Of a stretch of DNA of 64,000 nt, positions 24,938 through 32,552 are shown piece after piece. A program made the position numbers and the translations under genes. The notes under the pieces were generated by a model, which was not told the DNA's origin, made no database searches, and saw only the letters and a list, made by a program, of their open reading frames with translations. Origin of the DNA: a virus; the IMG/VR virus record IMGVR_UViG_3300020583_000010, positions 62,001-126,000 of that record; one strand, given 5' to 3'. Position 1 is the first letter of the stretch; every line of letters begins with the position of its first letter.

Positions 24938-25362
24938 TGTTTACCTTAATTGTCACAGGGTCACGCTGGTCTCTGTCTGTGCCTACTCAGCTGCGTGTAC
25001 GAAGTACTTTAGGCCTGGTGGCTTATAGGATGTGCCCTACTGGAGGTCTTCTGAAGCACGGGGAGGCCACAGGAGTTGATTCTTATGCTTCAGTATACTG
25101 GAATCGCCTTGGTCCTGAGTTCGCTGTTCAAGGCTTTCCCTATATCTCCTCACTAGGCAGACGAGGAGGACCTGTTCGCAATCAACAGATGGTTGATAGC
25201 GGAGCTGACTTGTGCTTGGCTTATCCGTCAGCAGGCTCTAAGGGTACCTATGACTGTGCTAATAAGGCTAAGAAAGCAGGAATACCCACTTTTATTTTAG
25301 TTAACAGCTCAGATGACGCAGAACTTGAACACTGGTTAGTTGCCAATCAACGTCTTACGTGA
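24937..25362 (+). CDS. SLOG-fold (YspA/cpYpsA-related) protein
   Basis: 141 residues, GTG start sharing a base with the ligase stop. LIVTGSRWS at the N-terminus, GLLKHGEATGVDSYASVYW near residue 45, and a GGPVRNQQM plus SAGSKGTYDCANKAKKAG block near 80-115 form the Rossmann-like SLOG pattern. SLOG domains bind nucleotides or nucleotide-derived ligands and are predicted sensors or processors in phage-conflict systems. Its position between ligase and kinase-phosphatase suggests a role in RNA repair or in sensing a defence signal. The substrate is unknown. Confidence 0.78.
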   Translation: MFTLIVTGSRWSLSVPTQLRVRSTLGLVAYRMCPTGGLLKHGEATGVDSYASVYWNRLGPEFAVQGFPYISSLGRRGGPVRNQQMVDSGADLCLAYPSAGSKGTYDCANKAKKAGIPTFILVNSSDDAELEHWLVANQRLT

Positions 25363-25374
25363 TAGGATAGCGGG

Positions 25375-26328
25375 ATGGACAAGGAAAATAAGCCAGTAGT
25401 ACGTATAATGACAGGGCTACCTGGGTCAGGCAAGAGCACAGTAGCTAAAGAACTGCCTGGCCTGAGAGTGTGTCTTGATGACATCCGTTTAATGATGGGA
25501 TGGACAAGTCAGGCTTCTTGGGATAAGGGCAAGGAAGCTGTGGCTATTGAGACCATGATGAGTGCCATAGAAGGCGCTATAGAGGAAGGTCATGACGTGA
25601 TAGCTGATAATACGCACCTCACGGCTAGACTTCCCGGAATCATGCGTAGACGTGTAGGCGGAAGAGCTACTTTCCAGGTGTGCTCTCTGCTAGATGTACC
25701 TATTGATGAGTGTATCAAGAGAGATGCTAGCCGTGAGCGCTCAGTAGGTGAGCAGGTTATTCGCAAGATGGCTAAAACTGCCTCAAAGTGGAAACTAACT
25801 GAGGAGTATATGAATGTCTGGCCAGACATAGAGCCGGTGGGTCCCTACCTCATGGGAAAGCCTGAGTGTATAATTGTAGACCTTGATGGTACTGCGGCTA
25901 TCCATAATGGAAGAGGACCTTTTGAGACTACTAGGTGCGATGAAGACTTAGTAGACAACTCTGTGTCCTGTATTGTATTTTCTTATGACCTTATGATGGA
26001 TGAGTTCCGTAAGTCCTTAGGGGATGAACTTCAGCATAAGATAATATTTCTGTCGGGTAGAGAAGGTACTGAAGAAGTTCGTGGTAAGACACTGAAATGG
26101 CTTCTTGATGATTTTGGAGTAGCTGATCTTACCGAAGGTTGTTGGGAATTATTCATGCGAGCCGAAGGCGACAGTCGACCTGACTTCATAGTTAAGTATG
26201 AACTGTACAATAAGCATATAAGAGGACAGTTGAATCCAATATTCTCGCTAGATGATCGTAATCAGGTTGTACGACTGTGGCGTGAACTTGGTCTTAAGTG
26301 CTTGCAGACAAACTGGGGTAACTTCTAG
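25375..26328 (+). CDS. T4 Pnk-like polynucleotide 5'-kinase / 3'-phosphatase
   Basis: 317 residues. Kinase domain first: P-loop TGLPGSGKSTVAKEL (near residue 14) and VIADNTHLTARLPG. HAD phosphatase follows: IIVDLDGTAAIHNGRGPFET (near 165), IIFLSGREGTEE (near 225) and FSLDDRNQVVRLWRELGLKC (near 290). Same domain order as T4 Pnk, including the N-G-R-G-P block. It heals RNA ends (removes 2',3'-cyclic or 3' phosphate, adds 5' phosphate) for the ligase at 23738. Ribosome site GATAGCGGG is weak; likely coupled to upstream translation. Confidence 0.92.
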   Translation: MDKENKPVVRIMTGLPGSGKSTVAKELPGLRVCLDDIRLMMGWTSQASWDKGKEAVAIETMMSAIEGAIEEGHDVIADNTHLTARLPGIMRRRVGGRATFQVCSLLDVPIDECIKRDASRERSVGEQVIRKMAKTASKWKLTEEYMNVWPDIEPVGPYLMGKPECIIVDLDGTAAIHNGRGPFETTRCDEDLVDNSVSCIVFSYDLMMDEFRKSLGDELQHKIIFLSGREGTEEVRGKTLKWLLDDFGVADLTEGCWELFMRAEGDSRPDFIVKYELYNKHIRGQLNPIFSLDDRNQVVRLWRELGLKCLQTNWGNF

Positions 26329-26339
26329 AATGGAATCTA

Positions 26340-26618
26340 ATGGCTGATGAAATTGATGACCTAGACAAGACTGAGCCAGCAATCACTTATGTTCTGTTCG
26401 AGATATCAGTAGATGATTTCTCGGGGGAAAATCCTACAGAGGAATACCTGGCCGATTATGCAGCAGACTTCGCAGCCAGCATGACTAATTGGGTTATGAC
26501 AGACAGAGCTCTGATAACTTTTAAGGGAATTCCTCTGAAGAACTTCGTATATTATGATACTGAAGAAGAACTGAATGAGGCAAAAGGCGATCATGGATAC
26601 TCAGCTGAGATAGGTTAG
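26340..26618 (+). CDS. hypothetical acidic protein
   Basis: 92 residues, strongly acidic (DDLDKTEPA, NPTEEYLADYAADF). Last gene of the RNA-repair transcript, 11 bases after the kinase-phosphatase. Acidity could mean a DNA-mimic or inhibitor-type small protein, but nothing specific is recognised. Confidence 0.65.
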   Translation: MADEIDDLDKTEPAITYVLFEISVDDFSGENPTEEYLADYAADFAASMTNWVMTDRALITFKGIPLKNFVYYDTEEELNEAKGDHGYSAEIG

Positions 26619-26667
26619 ATTATTTCGATTTCCAAAAACCGTTATATTGATTTAAAACAACTTGAGG

Positions 26668-26997
26668 TCATATACGGTATCGCTCATGATTGTTAGTAAG
26701 CATTACCACGAATGTATCTGATGTCATAAATCTATTACCAGGTCCCAAGATTTCTAAAACTGAGTATCCCGGACCATTCCATCCTTCAGAAAACCTGAAT
26801 TCAGTATATCCTTTATGTCTCCAGATATGCTTAGCTTCCTCCTCTGCGGCGTCCGCCGACAACCAGGTGGATATTAGTTGAGTACCTTTCCAGACCTGCC
26901 ACTGTCTTCCGCTGAGTAACCTTGAGTGGAATTCAGACACCGCTCTCTGCTCATCCGGTGTTCGGAAATCCCCATAGGAATCGACAACTTCATCCAT
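26668..26997 (-). CDS. hypothetical protein
   Basis: 109 residues, aromatic- and charge-rich (FRFSEGWNGPGYSVLEILGP). Convergent with the RNA-repair operon; no clear terminator between them. No family recognised. Confidence 0.65.
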   Translation of the reverse strand: MDEVVDSYGDFRTPDEQRAVSEFHSRLLSGRQWQVWKGTQLISTWLSADAAEEEAKHIWRHKGYTEFRFSEGWNGPGYSVLEILGPGNRFMTSDTFVVMLTNNHERYRI

Positions 26998-27223
26998 TGT
27001 CTGTCATTTCCTCACTAGAGGTATTCGGAACTACAGTAGGCTTTGTGAAAACACTTTCTGGTATAACTCCCAAGGCTATAAGAAAGCCTTGAAGAGAGTT
27101 ATGAGCAGCGGACAGCTGATGATAACCGCTAATCAACACTTGTAACAGCTCTTTAATAGCAGTTATTTCTTTTTCTAACTCTATGACTGTCTTGTTGTTC
27201 TTTCGATTCTGACTTGATGACAT
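26990..27223 (-). CDS. hypothetical coiled-coil protein
   Basis: 77 residues: a basic start, a helix VIELEKEITAIKELLQVLIS, then an acidic Ser/Thr-rich end. Start lies 36 bases downstream of the promoter-containing palindrome at 27246. Confidence 0.62.
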   Translation of the reverse strand: MSSSQNRKNNKTVIELEKEITAIKELLQVLISGYHQLSAAHNSLQGFLIALGVIPESVFTKPTVVPNTSSEEMTDNG

Positions 27224-27245
27224 TTTATCTCCGAAGATAGAAAGA

Positions 27246-27287
27246 TCCCGCTATACTGAGTATAGCGGGAATCTGTCTTTAAGTCAA
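27246..27287 (-). promoter_or_regulatory. promoter with -10 inside a palindrome
   Basis: Minus strand TTGACT, 17 bp, TATACT. The -10 is one arm of the 25-nt palindrome TCCCGCTATACT-CAG-TATAGCGGGA-like stem at 27246-27270. The same stem could end the upstream transcript or serve as a repressor site on this promoter. Confidence 0.6.
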
Positions 27288-27291
27288 GTTA

Positions 27292-27528
27292 TCAGACGAC
27301 TGGAGGCTTTCCCTCTACTGCGTCTGTGCCGTCTTTTACAGCTGTCTCCACGGCTGTAACGGTGTCCTTGGCAGCTGTTGACTCTGCCTTACCTTCTAGA
27401 GCCTTGAGGCGTGTCTCTACATCGCCTGCTAGCTTCTTAACCTCAGCCAGTGCCTCTTCAGCCTTGGCCTTACCTTCGGAGGCTAGTTTCTTAGCCTCAG
27501 CGGCTACCTTGCTTACAAATCCGAACAT
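27292..27528 (-). CDS. Ala/Lys/Glu-rich amphipathic helical protein
   Basis: 78 residues. After a short hydrophobic start (MFGFVSKVAAEAKKLA), 11-residue-type repeats of A, K, E (EGKAKAEEALAEVKKLAGDV) resemble LEA- or apolipoprotein-like helices. Second ATG chosen because AAGAGG lies seven bases upstream. Function unknown. Confidence 0.65.
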   Translation of the reverse strand: MFGFVSKVAAEAKKLASEGKAKAEEALAEVKKLAGDVETRLKALEGKAESTAAKDTVTAVETAVKDGTDAVEGKPPVV

Positions 27529-27544
27529 GTTCATCCTCTTCTCA

Positions 27545-27570
27545 TAGGGAGACCTCGTCAGGTCTCCTAT
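27545..27570 (-). terminator. stem-loop between genes
   Basis: ATAGGAGACC and GGTCTCCCTAT pair around TGACGA. Located between the stop at 27570 and the next start. No T-run of note; terminator or processing site. Confidence 0.45.
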
Positions 27571-27770
27571 TATTTATCGGTGCTATACACCTTATCAAGA
27601 GCTTCGTCAAGAACTCCCAAGTTATCTAACACTGACAATCCCCACATTCCTTGGGGTTGCCATTTCCAGTATCCCTTGTCCGGGATACCGTCAGTTCTCA
27701 TAGGATATATCCTACCATATCTAGGAATATAATCCAACTTGAGTACAGTTTTATATAGATATTTCTTCAT
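27570..27770 (-). CDS. hypothetical protein
   Basis: 66 residues, basic and Tyr/Trp-rich (KKYLYKTVLKLDYIPRYGR; KGYWKWQPQGMWG). Start is the ATG just after the upstream stop; a longer reading would overlap the zinc protein gene fully. No family recognised. Confidence 0.62.
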   Translation of the reverse strand: MKKYLYKTVLKLDYIPRYGRIYPMRTDGIPDKGYWKWQPQGMWGLSVLDNLGVLDEALDKVYSTDK

Positions 27771-27771
27771 G

Positions 27772-28017
27772 CTACTTATCCCACCACCTAACCATATCAG
27801 GGTCAGGTGGGCAAGCCCATACATAGCCCCAAGGCTTTTCTTTCTTTACAAGGCCTTTACTAGTAGGATGACCACAAAGAATTTTAGCATCATTTCCTAT
27901 TTGATGAATATCAAAAGCCGTAATGCCAGAGAACGTCTCGTGACATCTTCCGCAGTGGGATGTGTTTTTTCCTTCCCACGCATTATTACACTTACCACAT
28001 GAGATCGACTCAGCCAT
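27772..28017 (-). CDS. phage FDXHR-type zinc-binding protein
   Basis: 81 residues with CGKCNNAW, HCGRCHETFSG and AFDIHQIG followed by CGHP. This C-x-x-C ... C-x-x-C-H-x-T-F-S ... F-D-x-H layout matches the small phage zinc family named after FDXHR. Likely nucleic-acid or protein binding; role unknown. Its ATGGCTGA start overlaps the upstream stop. Confidence 0.72.
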   Translation of the reverse strand: MAESISCGKCNNAWEGKNTSHCGRCHETFSGITAFDIHQIGNDAKILCGHPTSKGLVKKEKPWGYVWACPPDPDMVRWWDK

Positions 28018-28174
28018 TAAGTTCCTTTTTCAGGTATTCAATATGAGATTTCATAGTACTGAGCGCCACCATTTCCCACACATAGAGTCTCACGAGCGGA
28101 GACTTCACTGATAAGACCAACCAAGACCCAGCAGTGAAGAACACCACCCAGAAAATAATAGCCAGTATAACCAT
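28010..28174 (-). CDS. small membrane protein
   Basis: 54 residues: hydrophobic MVILAIIFWVVFFTAGSWLV at the N-terminus, then a charged tail ending KSHIEYLKKELNG. Starts and stops overlap both neighbours by a few bases, supporting it as real. Function unknown. Confidence 0.68.
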   Translation of the reverse strand: MVILAIIFWVVFFTAGSWLVLSVKSPLVRLYVWEMVALSTMKSHIEYLKKELNG

Positions 28175-28404
28175 TAGAACTCCATGGGAGTATCTACAGC
28201 AGCGGCTTTAAAGGACATAACCAGTGTGACATTATCATCGAAGTTCTTAAGTCGTGCAACTTCATCCTCTACAAGCTGCTCTTTGGTATAAATACCCTTT
28301 ATTTTGAGTTCTTCCAGGTCAACTATGATATAGTAGTTCTCTATGGCCTCAACCTGTAGATCTTCAAGGTTGAAACCGTCATTCTTATATGTGTACTCAG
28401 TCAT
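28174..28404 (-). CDS. hypothetical protein
   Basis: 76 residues, acidic (FNLEDLQVEAIENYYIIVDL). One-base to eight-base overlaps with its neighbours. No family recognised. Confidence 0.63.
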   Translation of the reverse strand: MTEYTYKNDGFNLEDLQVEAIENYYIIVDLEELKIKGIYTKEQLVEDEVARLKNFDDNVTLVMSFKAAAVDTPMEF

Positions 28405-28726
28405 TTTCTGCCTCTATTACTGCGAACAGTTCGCCATCGTAAGGATCAAAGTAGTTACCACCATAGGTATCGCTCCATGTCACGGATACTGGTATCGAAG
28501 TTTCAGTATAGATAGCTCCACCACTTTCCAGGTAATTATGGAGGTCTACATATACCCCGCATTCATTGCAGGTAAGTGAGATATCAGGAGACTCTTCAAG
28601 GCATACCCATTCTAACTCTAGTCTATACTTCAACTTGCCAGTTTTAGGACACTTACACCCGAAGTATTCTTCTATGTCGGGAAGATCTCGGGCTTCTACT
28701 AGCTTAGTAAACTCAAGTTTTCCCAC
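28397..28726 (-). CDS. hypothetical zinc-ribbon protein
   Basis: 109 residues with CKCPKTGK near residue 24 and LTCNECGVY near 50, two C-x(1-2)-C knuckles of a zinc ribbon. Resembles the treble-clef-like phage proteins of the rightward accessory block only loosely. Confidence 0.63.
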   Translation of the reverse strand: MGKLEFTKLVEARDLPDIEEYFGCKCPKTGKLKYRLELEWVCLEESPDISLTCNECGVYVDLHNYLESGGAIYTETSIPVSVTWSDTYGGNYFDPYDGELFAVIEAEND

Positions 28727-28928
28727 TAAATCTCCTGAGCAGAGTAGCGCTGACAGTTTTCACACAACCACATTCAGTGTAGTCTTCATGTATATCAGCA
28801 GCACAAGGATCTGGACCATACTCTATCATGCCTCCATGCGGTTCACCATACCCTCCGCCCTCACACTTCGAATAATCCACATCAGGCAAGGTAGCGTAAG
28901 GAAAAGCACTGAGATAACTATACACCAT
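28713..28928 (-). CDS. hypothetical Cys/Gly-rich protein
   Basis: 71 residues with cysteines in DYSKCEGGGYGEPHGG, DPCAAD and ECGCVKT, possibly metal-binding. Overlaps both neighbours by about 11-14 bases. Confidence 0.58.
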   Translation of the reverse strand: MVYSYLSAFPYATLPDVDYSKCEGGGYGEPHGGMIEYGPDPCAADIHEDYTECGCVKTVSATLLRRFSGKT

Positions 28929-29286
28929 ATGTCTCTTTTATCTTAGAAAGAACTGACTCCACTATTGGTTGACCTACAACCCAAGCTGCCTGTAAGTAGT
29001 TAAAAAGCTCGTCAGAGTTGCGCTTAGTGGAAGTGTCTTCCTTACTTTCCTGCACAGGTTCTCCTACTTCCTTGAATCGCAGTTCTACTGCTCTGCTTTC
29101 TTGATTACCAGCATACACAGCCAGCTTTAAAACATCAGTGCTGTTGACTTCAATCCAGTGACTCCAAGGATAAATTGTGTTATCCCATTCCTTATTCCAA
29201 TTCCTGCCACAAAAGTAATTCTCGTCATATGGAACTGTGCGCCATGACACATAGTTACCCGGCTTCAGTTGCTCTTCCTCAGTCAT
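28918..29286 (-). CDS. hypothetical protein
   Basis: 122 residues, beginning MTEEEQLKPGNYVSW with a Trp/Tyr-rich core (RNWNKEWDNTIYPWSHW). The second of two adjacent ATGs is preferred from GGAG six bases upstream. No family recognised. Confidence 0.63.
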   Translation of the reverse strand: MTEEEQLKPGNYVSWRTVPYDENYFCGRNWNKEWDNTIYPWSHWIEVNSTDVLKLAVYAGNQESRAVELRFKEVGEPVQESKEDTSTKRNSDELFNYLQAAWVVGQPIVESVLSKIKETYGV

Positions 29287-29566
29287 CATATGCTCCACGA
29301 TCGAATGCACGCTGTCTGGCTAGCCGCAGTTCGCTTTCAGGAATGTCTAGGCGACTGCTGCTAGCTCTCTTGTAGTCGTCATAATCACGGTACGTCTGCT
29401 CAAGAACCTGGAAGGCCTCAGACAGGCATTCAAGCTGCTTATAGGTGAGTTTTGTCTCGACAGTCATTCCACCTACGGTCTTTGTCATCACCACCTGACT
29501 CCAAGGCACGTTATCCGCATCATACTCAACCTTGAAATCAGGTTCCATCCACTCATGCGCGCTCAA
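29279..29566 (-). CDS. hypothetical protein
   Basis: 95 residues; a beta-type first half (VVMTKTVGGMTVETKLTYKQ) and a helical, charged second half. No family recognised. Confidence 0.6.
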   Translation of the reverse strand: MSAHEWMEPDFKVEYDADNVPWSQVVMTKTVGGMTVETKLTYKQLECLSEAFQVLEQTYRDYDDYKRASSSRLDIPESELRLARQRAFDRGAYDD

Positions 29567-29757
29567 CGCGGACCTCCCATGACAGTCTTACCGGAGCCGT
29601 CCATATACATCACGCGAGAGCCGTACACATAGTTCTTCTTACCGGTTTTATTGCGCTTCTTCTTGCCGTTCTTGTCAAAATTCTCGCCACCGTGATAACG
29701 ACCCATCGTCTTCTGTTGGCGGTACTTCAGCTTAAGGGGAATCAATGTGGTCTCCAT
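29563..29757 (-). CDS. small highly basic protein
   Basis: 64 residues rich in Lys, Arg, Gly and Tyr (NFDKNGKKKRNKTGKKNYVY). Strong AAGGAG site before the ATG. Likely binds nucleic acid, by charge alone. Confidence 0.65.
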   Translation of the reverse strand: METTLIPLKLKYRQQKTMGRYHGGENFDKNGKKKRNKTGKKNYVYGSRVMYMDGSGKTVMGGPR

Positions 29758-29761
29758 GGTA

Positions 29762-29953
29762 TTACTCCTTGTCGTCCGTATACGCGGTGCTGTAGGCGGC
29801 AATACCGTTGAGCTGTACCAGAGCCGCTAGGAAGTGCGCCTGAGCTCTTGCCACCATCAGCGCCTTTCTATCGTCCGTGCGTATACTGTCTTTATCCTCA
29901 GCTTCTTCCAAACACTTGGAACCCTTGATGAAATGCTCATGAGGTTGCATCAT
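29762..29953 (-). CDS. hypothetical helical protein
   Basis: 63 residues, HEHFIKGSKCLEEAEDK then DDRKALMVARAQAHFLAALV; resembles a short TPR-like helix pair. No family recognised. Confidence 0.62.
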   Translation of the reverse strand: MMQPHEHFIKGSKCLEEAEDKDSIRTDDRKALMVARAQAHFLAALVQLNGIAAYSTAYTDDKE

Positions 29954-29954
29954 A

Positions 29955-30407
29955 CTACATGTTCCTTGCTCTGTCTATATGGTCTTGAACGTCTTTGAGG
30001 TCCTGCACTCCGGTCTCTTTGACCTTGTCTATTCTACTCTGAGTCGCTGCCATGACCTCTTCACCGTGCTTTAGAGCCCTTGCTATCATCTTACGGGTCT
30101 TATAGACCTCCCAACCCCTGTACAGGTGCAGGAAGGCTATGAAACCGCACAGCCACACCAGCTTGGACTCCGCTGAGAACGACGCCGCCACTGTCAGGAC
30201 AGCCCACACGAGCCCCGCGACCACCCATAGCCAGTAACTGTGATTATACCACCAATCCCCCAGTCTTTCAAGCCGCTCGCGCTTCTTCTCAGCGAACTTG
30301 AAGCCGTCCATCCACGACGACTCGGACCGCAGTTCCACCAAAGGCAACGGCGTCTCAGGCACCTGCGCCTCTTCATACTCCTTGAAAAGCTTCTTTTTAC
30401 GAGGCAT
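29955..30407 (-). CDS. two-pass membrane protein
   Basis: 150 residues. A basic N-terminus (MPRKKKLFKEYEEAQ) is followed by two hydrophobic stretches (HSYWLWVVAGLVWAVLTVAA and SKLVWLCGFIAFLHLYRG), then a helical tail. Function unknown. Promoter proposed at 30473 and a second, internal one at 30243. Confidence 0.7.
   Translation of the reverse strand: MPRKKKLFKEYEEAQVPETPLPLVELRSESSWMDGFKFAEKKRERLERLGDWWYNHSYWLWVVAGLVWAVLTVAASFSAESKLVWLCGFIAFLHLYRGWEVYKTRKMIARALKHGEEVMAATQSRIDKVKETGVQDLKDVQDHIDRARNM
30243..30271 (-). promoter_or_regulatory. internal promoter within membrane-protein gene
   Basis: Minus strand TTGAAA, 17 bp, TATAAT with GTGG before the -10, the same extension as the promoters at 5482 and 16613. 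It would serve the downstream small genes. Confidence 0.5.
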
Positions 30408-30472
30408 CCGGAATTCTCCTTAAACAGCCTCAATCTACTCTAAGATCTCTTAATATATTCAACTCTCGACTC

Positions 30473-30501
30473 ATACTACCATGTTTTTCGCATAAAAACA
30501 A
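30473..30501 (-). promoter_or_regulatory. promoter for the 30.4-26.7 kb leftward operon
   Basis: Minus strand TTGTTT, 17 bp, TAGTAT with TGG before the -10, in a visibly A+T-rich 245-bp gap (30408-30652) that holds no gene. Confidence 0.6.
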
Positions 30502-30652
30502 GCCCTAATACCTAAAAATCATCATAAAATACCCCAAAAATGACTAATATGGAGTATTTCTAGAAACATCAGTTCGGCTATTATAGAACAAATTCCTATT
30601 TAAATTCGGAGTGGAAGACAAAGTAATAGTCTTAGTGTCCTATAATCGAACA

Positions 30653-31194
30653 TTAAAGGTTATTATATTCAACATCTGTGATATGCACTAGCCTATCCGA
30701 TCCGTACGCCCCGGTCTGCCCGCTTTCAAATCTGACATGATACTTATTCGAACTGCTATTCCACGCCAGAACGGAACAAACAACTCCCGGCAGTCCCGCA
30801 TTTTCATCATAGGCAAAAGCATGCTTGACTCTTACAACGTCTCCTACCTTAAACTTGTCTTCTGCCTGCGGGTTCACCAGATCTTTCGGCATAATCGAGA
30901 CCGGCTTGACCTCTTGGTCCTTGCTCAGTGCCTCTTTGCTGTGCCTTTTAAGCTCATCCGCTGAGTCCATCCATACAACCCAGTCCAACTTATCGTTATT
31001 GCTCCTGTCGAACACACCATACCAGCCAGCCTCGAACGGCTCCGGGAATTCCTCAACCTCGGCTCCGAGCGGCAGGGTAACCCATGTTCCGGAGTAGTCG
31101 TACCATCCTTTGCACCCCCCGGCAACCGCACGTGTATAACACCATCAACCCCTTGTGTAAGATCAACTTCAAAGCTCACTCTATATCTAGTCAT
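30653..31194 (-). CDS. SH3/KOW-like protein split by a frameshift at a C6/G6 run
   Basis: Read in two frames. The first (from 31194) gives MTRYRVSFEVDLTQGVDGV with IHVRLPGG. After the G6 run (plus-strand C run 31115-31120) a -1 shift continues as CKGWYDYSGTWVTLPLG ... EAGWYGVFDRSNNDKLDW and runs to 30653, giving about 179 residues. The C-terminal part has a KOW/SH3-like stretch FKVGDVVRVKHAFAYDENAG. Either a programmed -1 slip, an indel or a sequencing error. Without the shift only the 120-residue ORF from 31015 has its own start. Function unknown. Confidence 0.6.
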
Positions 31195-31385
31195 ACTGCC
31201 AACCTACCATACACACCTCTATCTGTCAACCCACAATAAGTGCAGGTCAGCGGCCTTGTTTCAAGGGAATCGAAGATCAATTTGAAAATCACTCCGGCGG
31301 CTAAAACCGCCCCATATCAGCACCCTGCGTCACGCGACTAGCCCCGCCCCCGCCATGCGACGCAGCACACGCATCTACGCACACG

Positions 31386-31487
31386 CATATCAGTCATCGA
31401 ATCTCAAAGCAATGCACTGATAGGCATCCCAAGAGCCGGCAGAGTATTGACATCCACATATCAGTCATCGATCACATAGCCGGCAGA
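31386..31487. repeat. two copies of a composite direct repeat
   Basis: CATATCAGTCATCGA occurs at 31386-31400 and 31457-31471. GCCGGCAGA occurs at 31435-31443 and 31479-31487, each following a copy of the first. Iteron-like arrangement. Confidence 0.6.
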
Positions 31488-31666
31488 CCTTTTACATATG
31501 AAATCTGAGAGCCTAGCAGACCCTCAGGTAGTATCCTTATACCAGAGCCCTGTGTTAGGCTCTCTACGATCAACACAGAAGAACAGGAACAGGCATCTCA
31601 GCACAGTGCGTTGATGTCAGTGATGTGTATTGATGTATGTACACTGTTGTGGTTAGGAGACTTGAC

Positions 31667-31722
31667 TACTGTGTGTAGTGTTGAACTGGTTACTGTGTGT
31701 AGTGTTGAACTGGCTACTGTGT
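31667..31722. repeat. 24-bp tandem repeat, 2.3 copies
   Basis: Unit TACTGTGTGTAGTGTTGAAC plus TGGT/TGGC at 31667-31690 and 31691-31714, then an 8-bp partial third copy. Confidence 0.75.
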
Positions 31723-32509
31723 AGGCTGCCGTGTTTCATCCGGCCTGTGGTATGCCGTGTGCCGTACAGGTCTGCTCATCCCCTGTGTGTGTGGTGAACG
31801 ACTGTATACCCTGGTACAGCCAGAGGTACATGCTGTGTGTAGTATGGATCAGTGTGCTGTGGCAGTGCTCTGTGTGACAGCGTGTCGGTCTGGTACGGTG
31901 TGCCCTGTATAGGATCTGTCTGCGTGTCAGCCGTGTGCCGTATCCTGATATCAGTGTGGCTGTATGCCGGTACTGCCGGCGCATGGCTGCTCATCCGGTT
32001 CGGATATTCGCGTGTCTTGATACAGGATGGATACTGCTGTGCGGGGTCGCTTATACCACGTCTGGGCATGCTTGGAGTACCTTGGTACCTGAGTATGCCG
32101 CATGGCGGGGATGTATGCATGAGGTCTCGGGTATAGTCGCAGGCGGAGCTCATCCGTGTTTCTCGAAATGGATTTATATTCATAGTGCCCGGGGGTTGCG
32201 CCGCCGTGGGGCAGTAGTAACGTAGTGAGTGAAGCAAGAGGCATTCGAACCGACAGGGAACCACCGGCTCAGCCGGACAGGCCAAGGATCGAATCCCCCG
32301 CTTAGGTCACCGGAAGCCTTGTCAACCGGGAAGCATCATCCTAAAGGGGTGATGGAACCGCGCGGGTCAGCATCGAACGAAGCGCCGCACGGCACGCAGT
32401 GAAGGCAGGGATCAGCAGGGTTCCGGGGTGAAACTCCCTGGTGCGTTAGGAGCGACCGGCTTAGACGCCAACGGCTCTGGGGACGTGAGACGGTCTGCCT
32501 TGTATTACA

Positions 32510-32552
32510 GCCACGAACGGGAACGTTGATCGGTCCGACTCCGATCCGTGGC
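32510..32552 (+). ncRNA. candidate compact three-way-junction RNA
   Basis: Forty-three bases pair completely by eye. Outer stem GCCACG/CGTGGC; hairpin AACG-GGAA-CGTT with a GNRA-type loop; hairpin GATCGG-TCCGACT-CCGATC whose 7-nt loop resembles a tRNA T-loop. No unpaired linkers. Two non-random hairpins closed by a third stem in 43 nt is unlikely by chance. It looks like an acceptor stem plus T-arm with a tiny third arm. Transcription not shown. Confidence 0.5.

Noticed and set aside
31386-31722. Possible CRISPR-like repeats
   Set aside because: Only two to three copies, tandem or irregular spacing, no uniform spacers and no cas operon; the Cas4-like protein at 1337 is a replication-block nuclease.
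31776-32285. 169-codon leftward ORF and overlapping rightward ORFs of about 95 codons
   Set aside because: Composition is Pro/Thr/His/Cys-biased by the G/T-rich DNA, no ribosome sites, no coupling with neighbours, and all frames are similarly open.
32238-32300. T-arm-like sequences (ATTCGAA, GGATCGAATCC) in the G+C-rich gap
   Set aside because: No acceptor or anticodon stems could be paired around them, so no tRNA is called.
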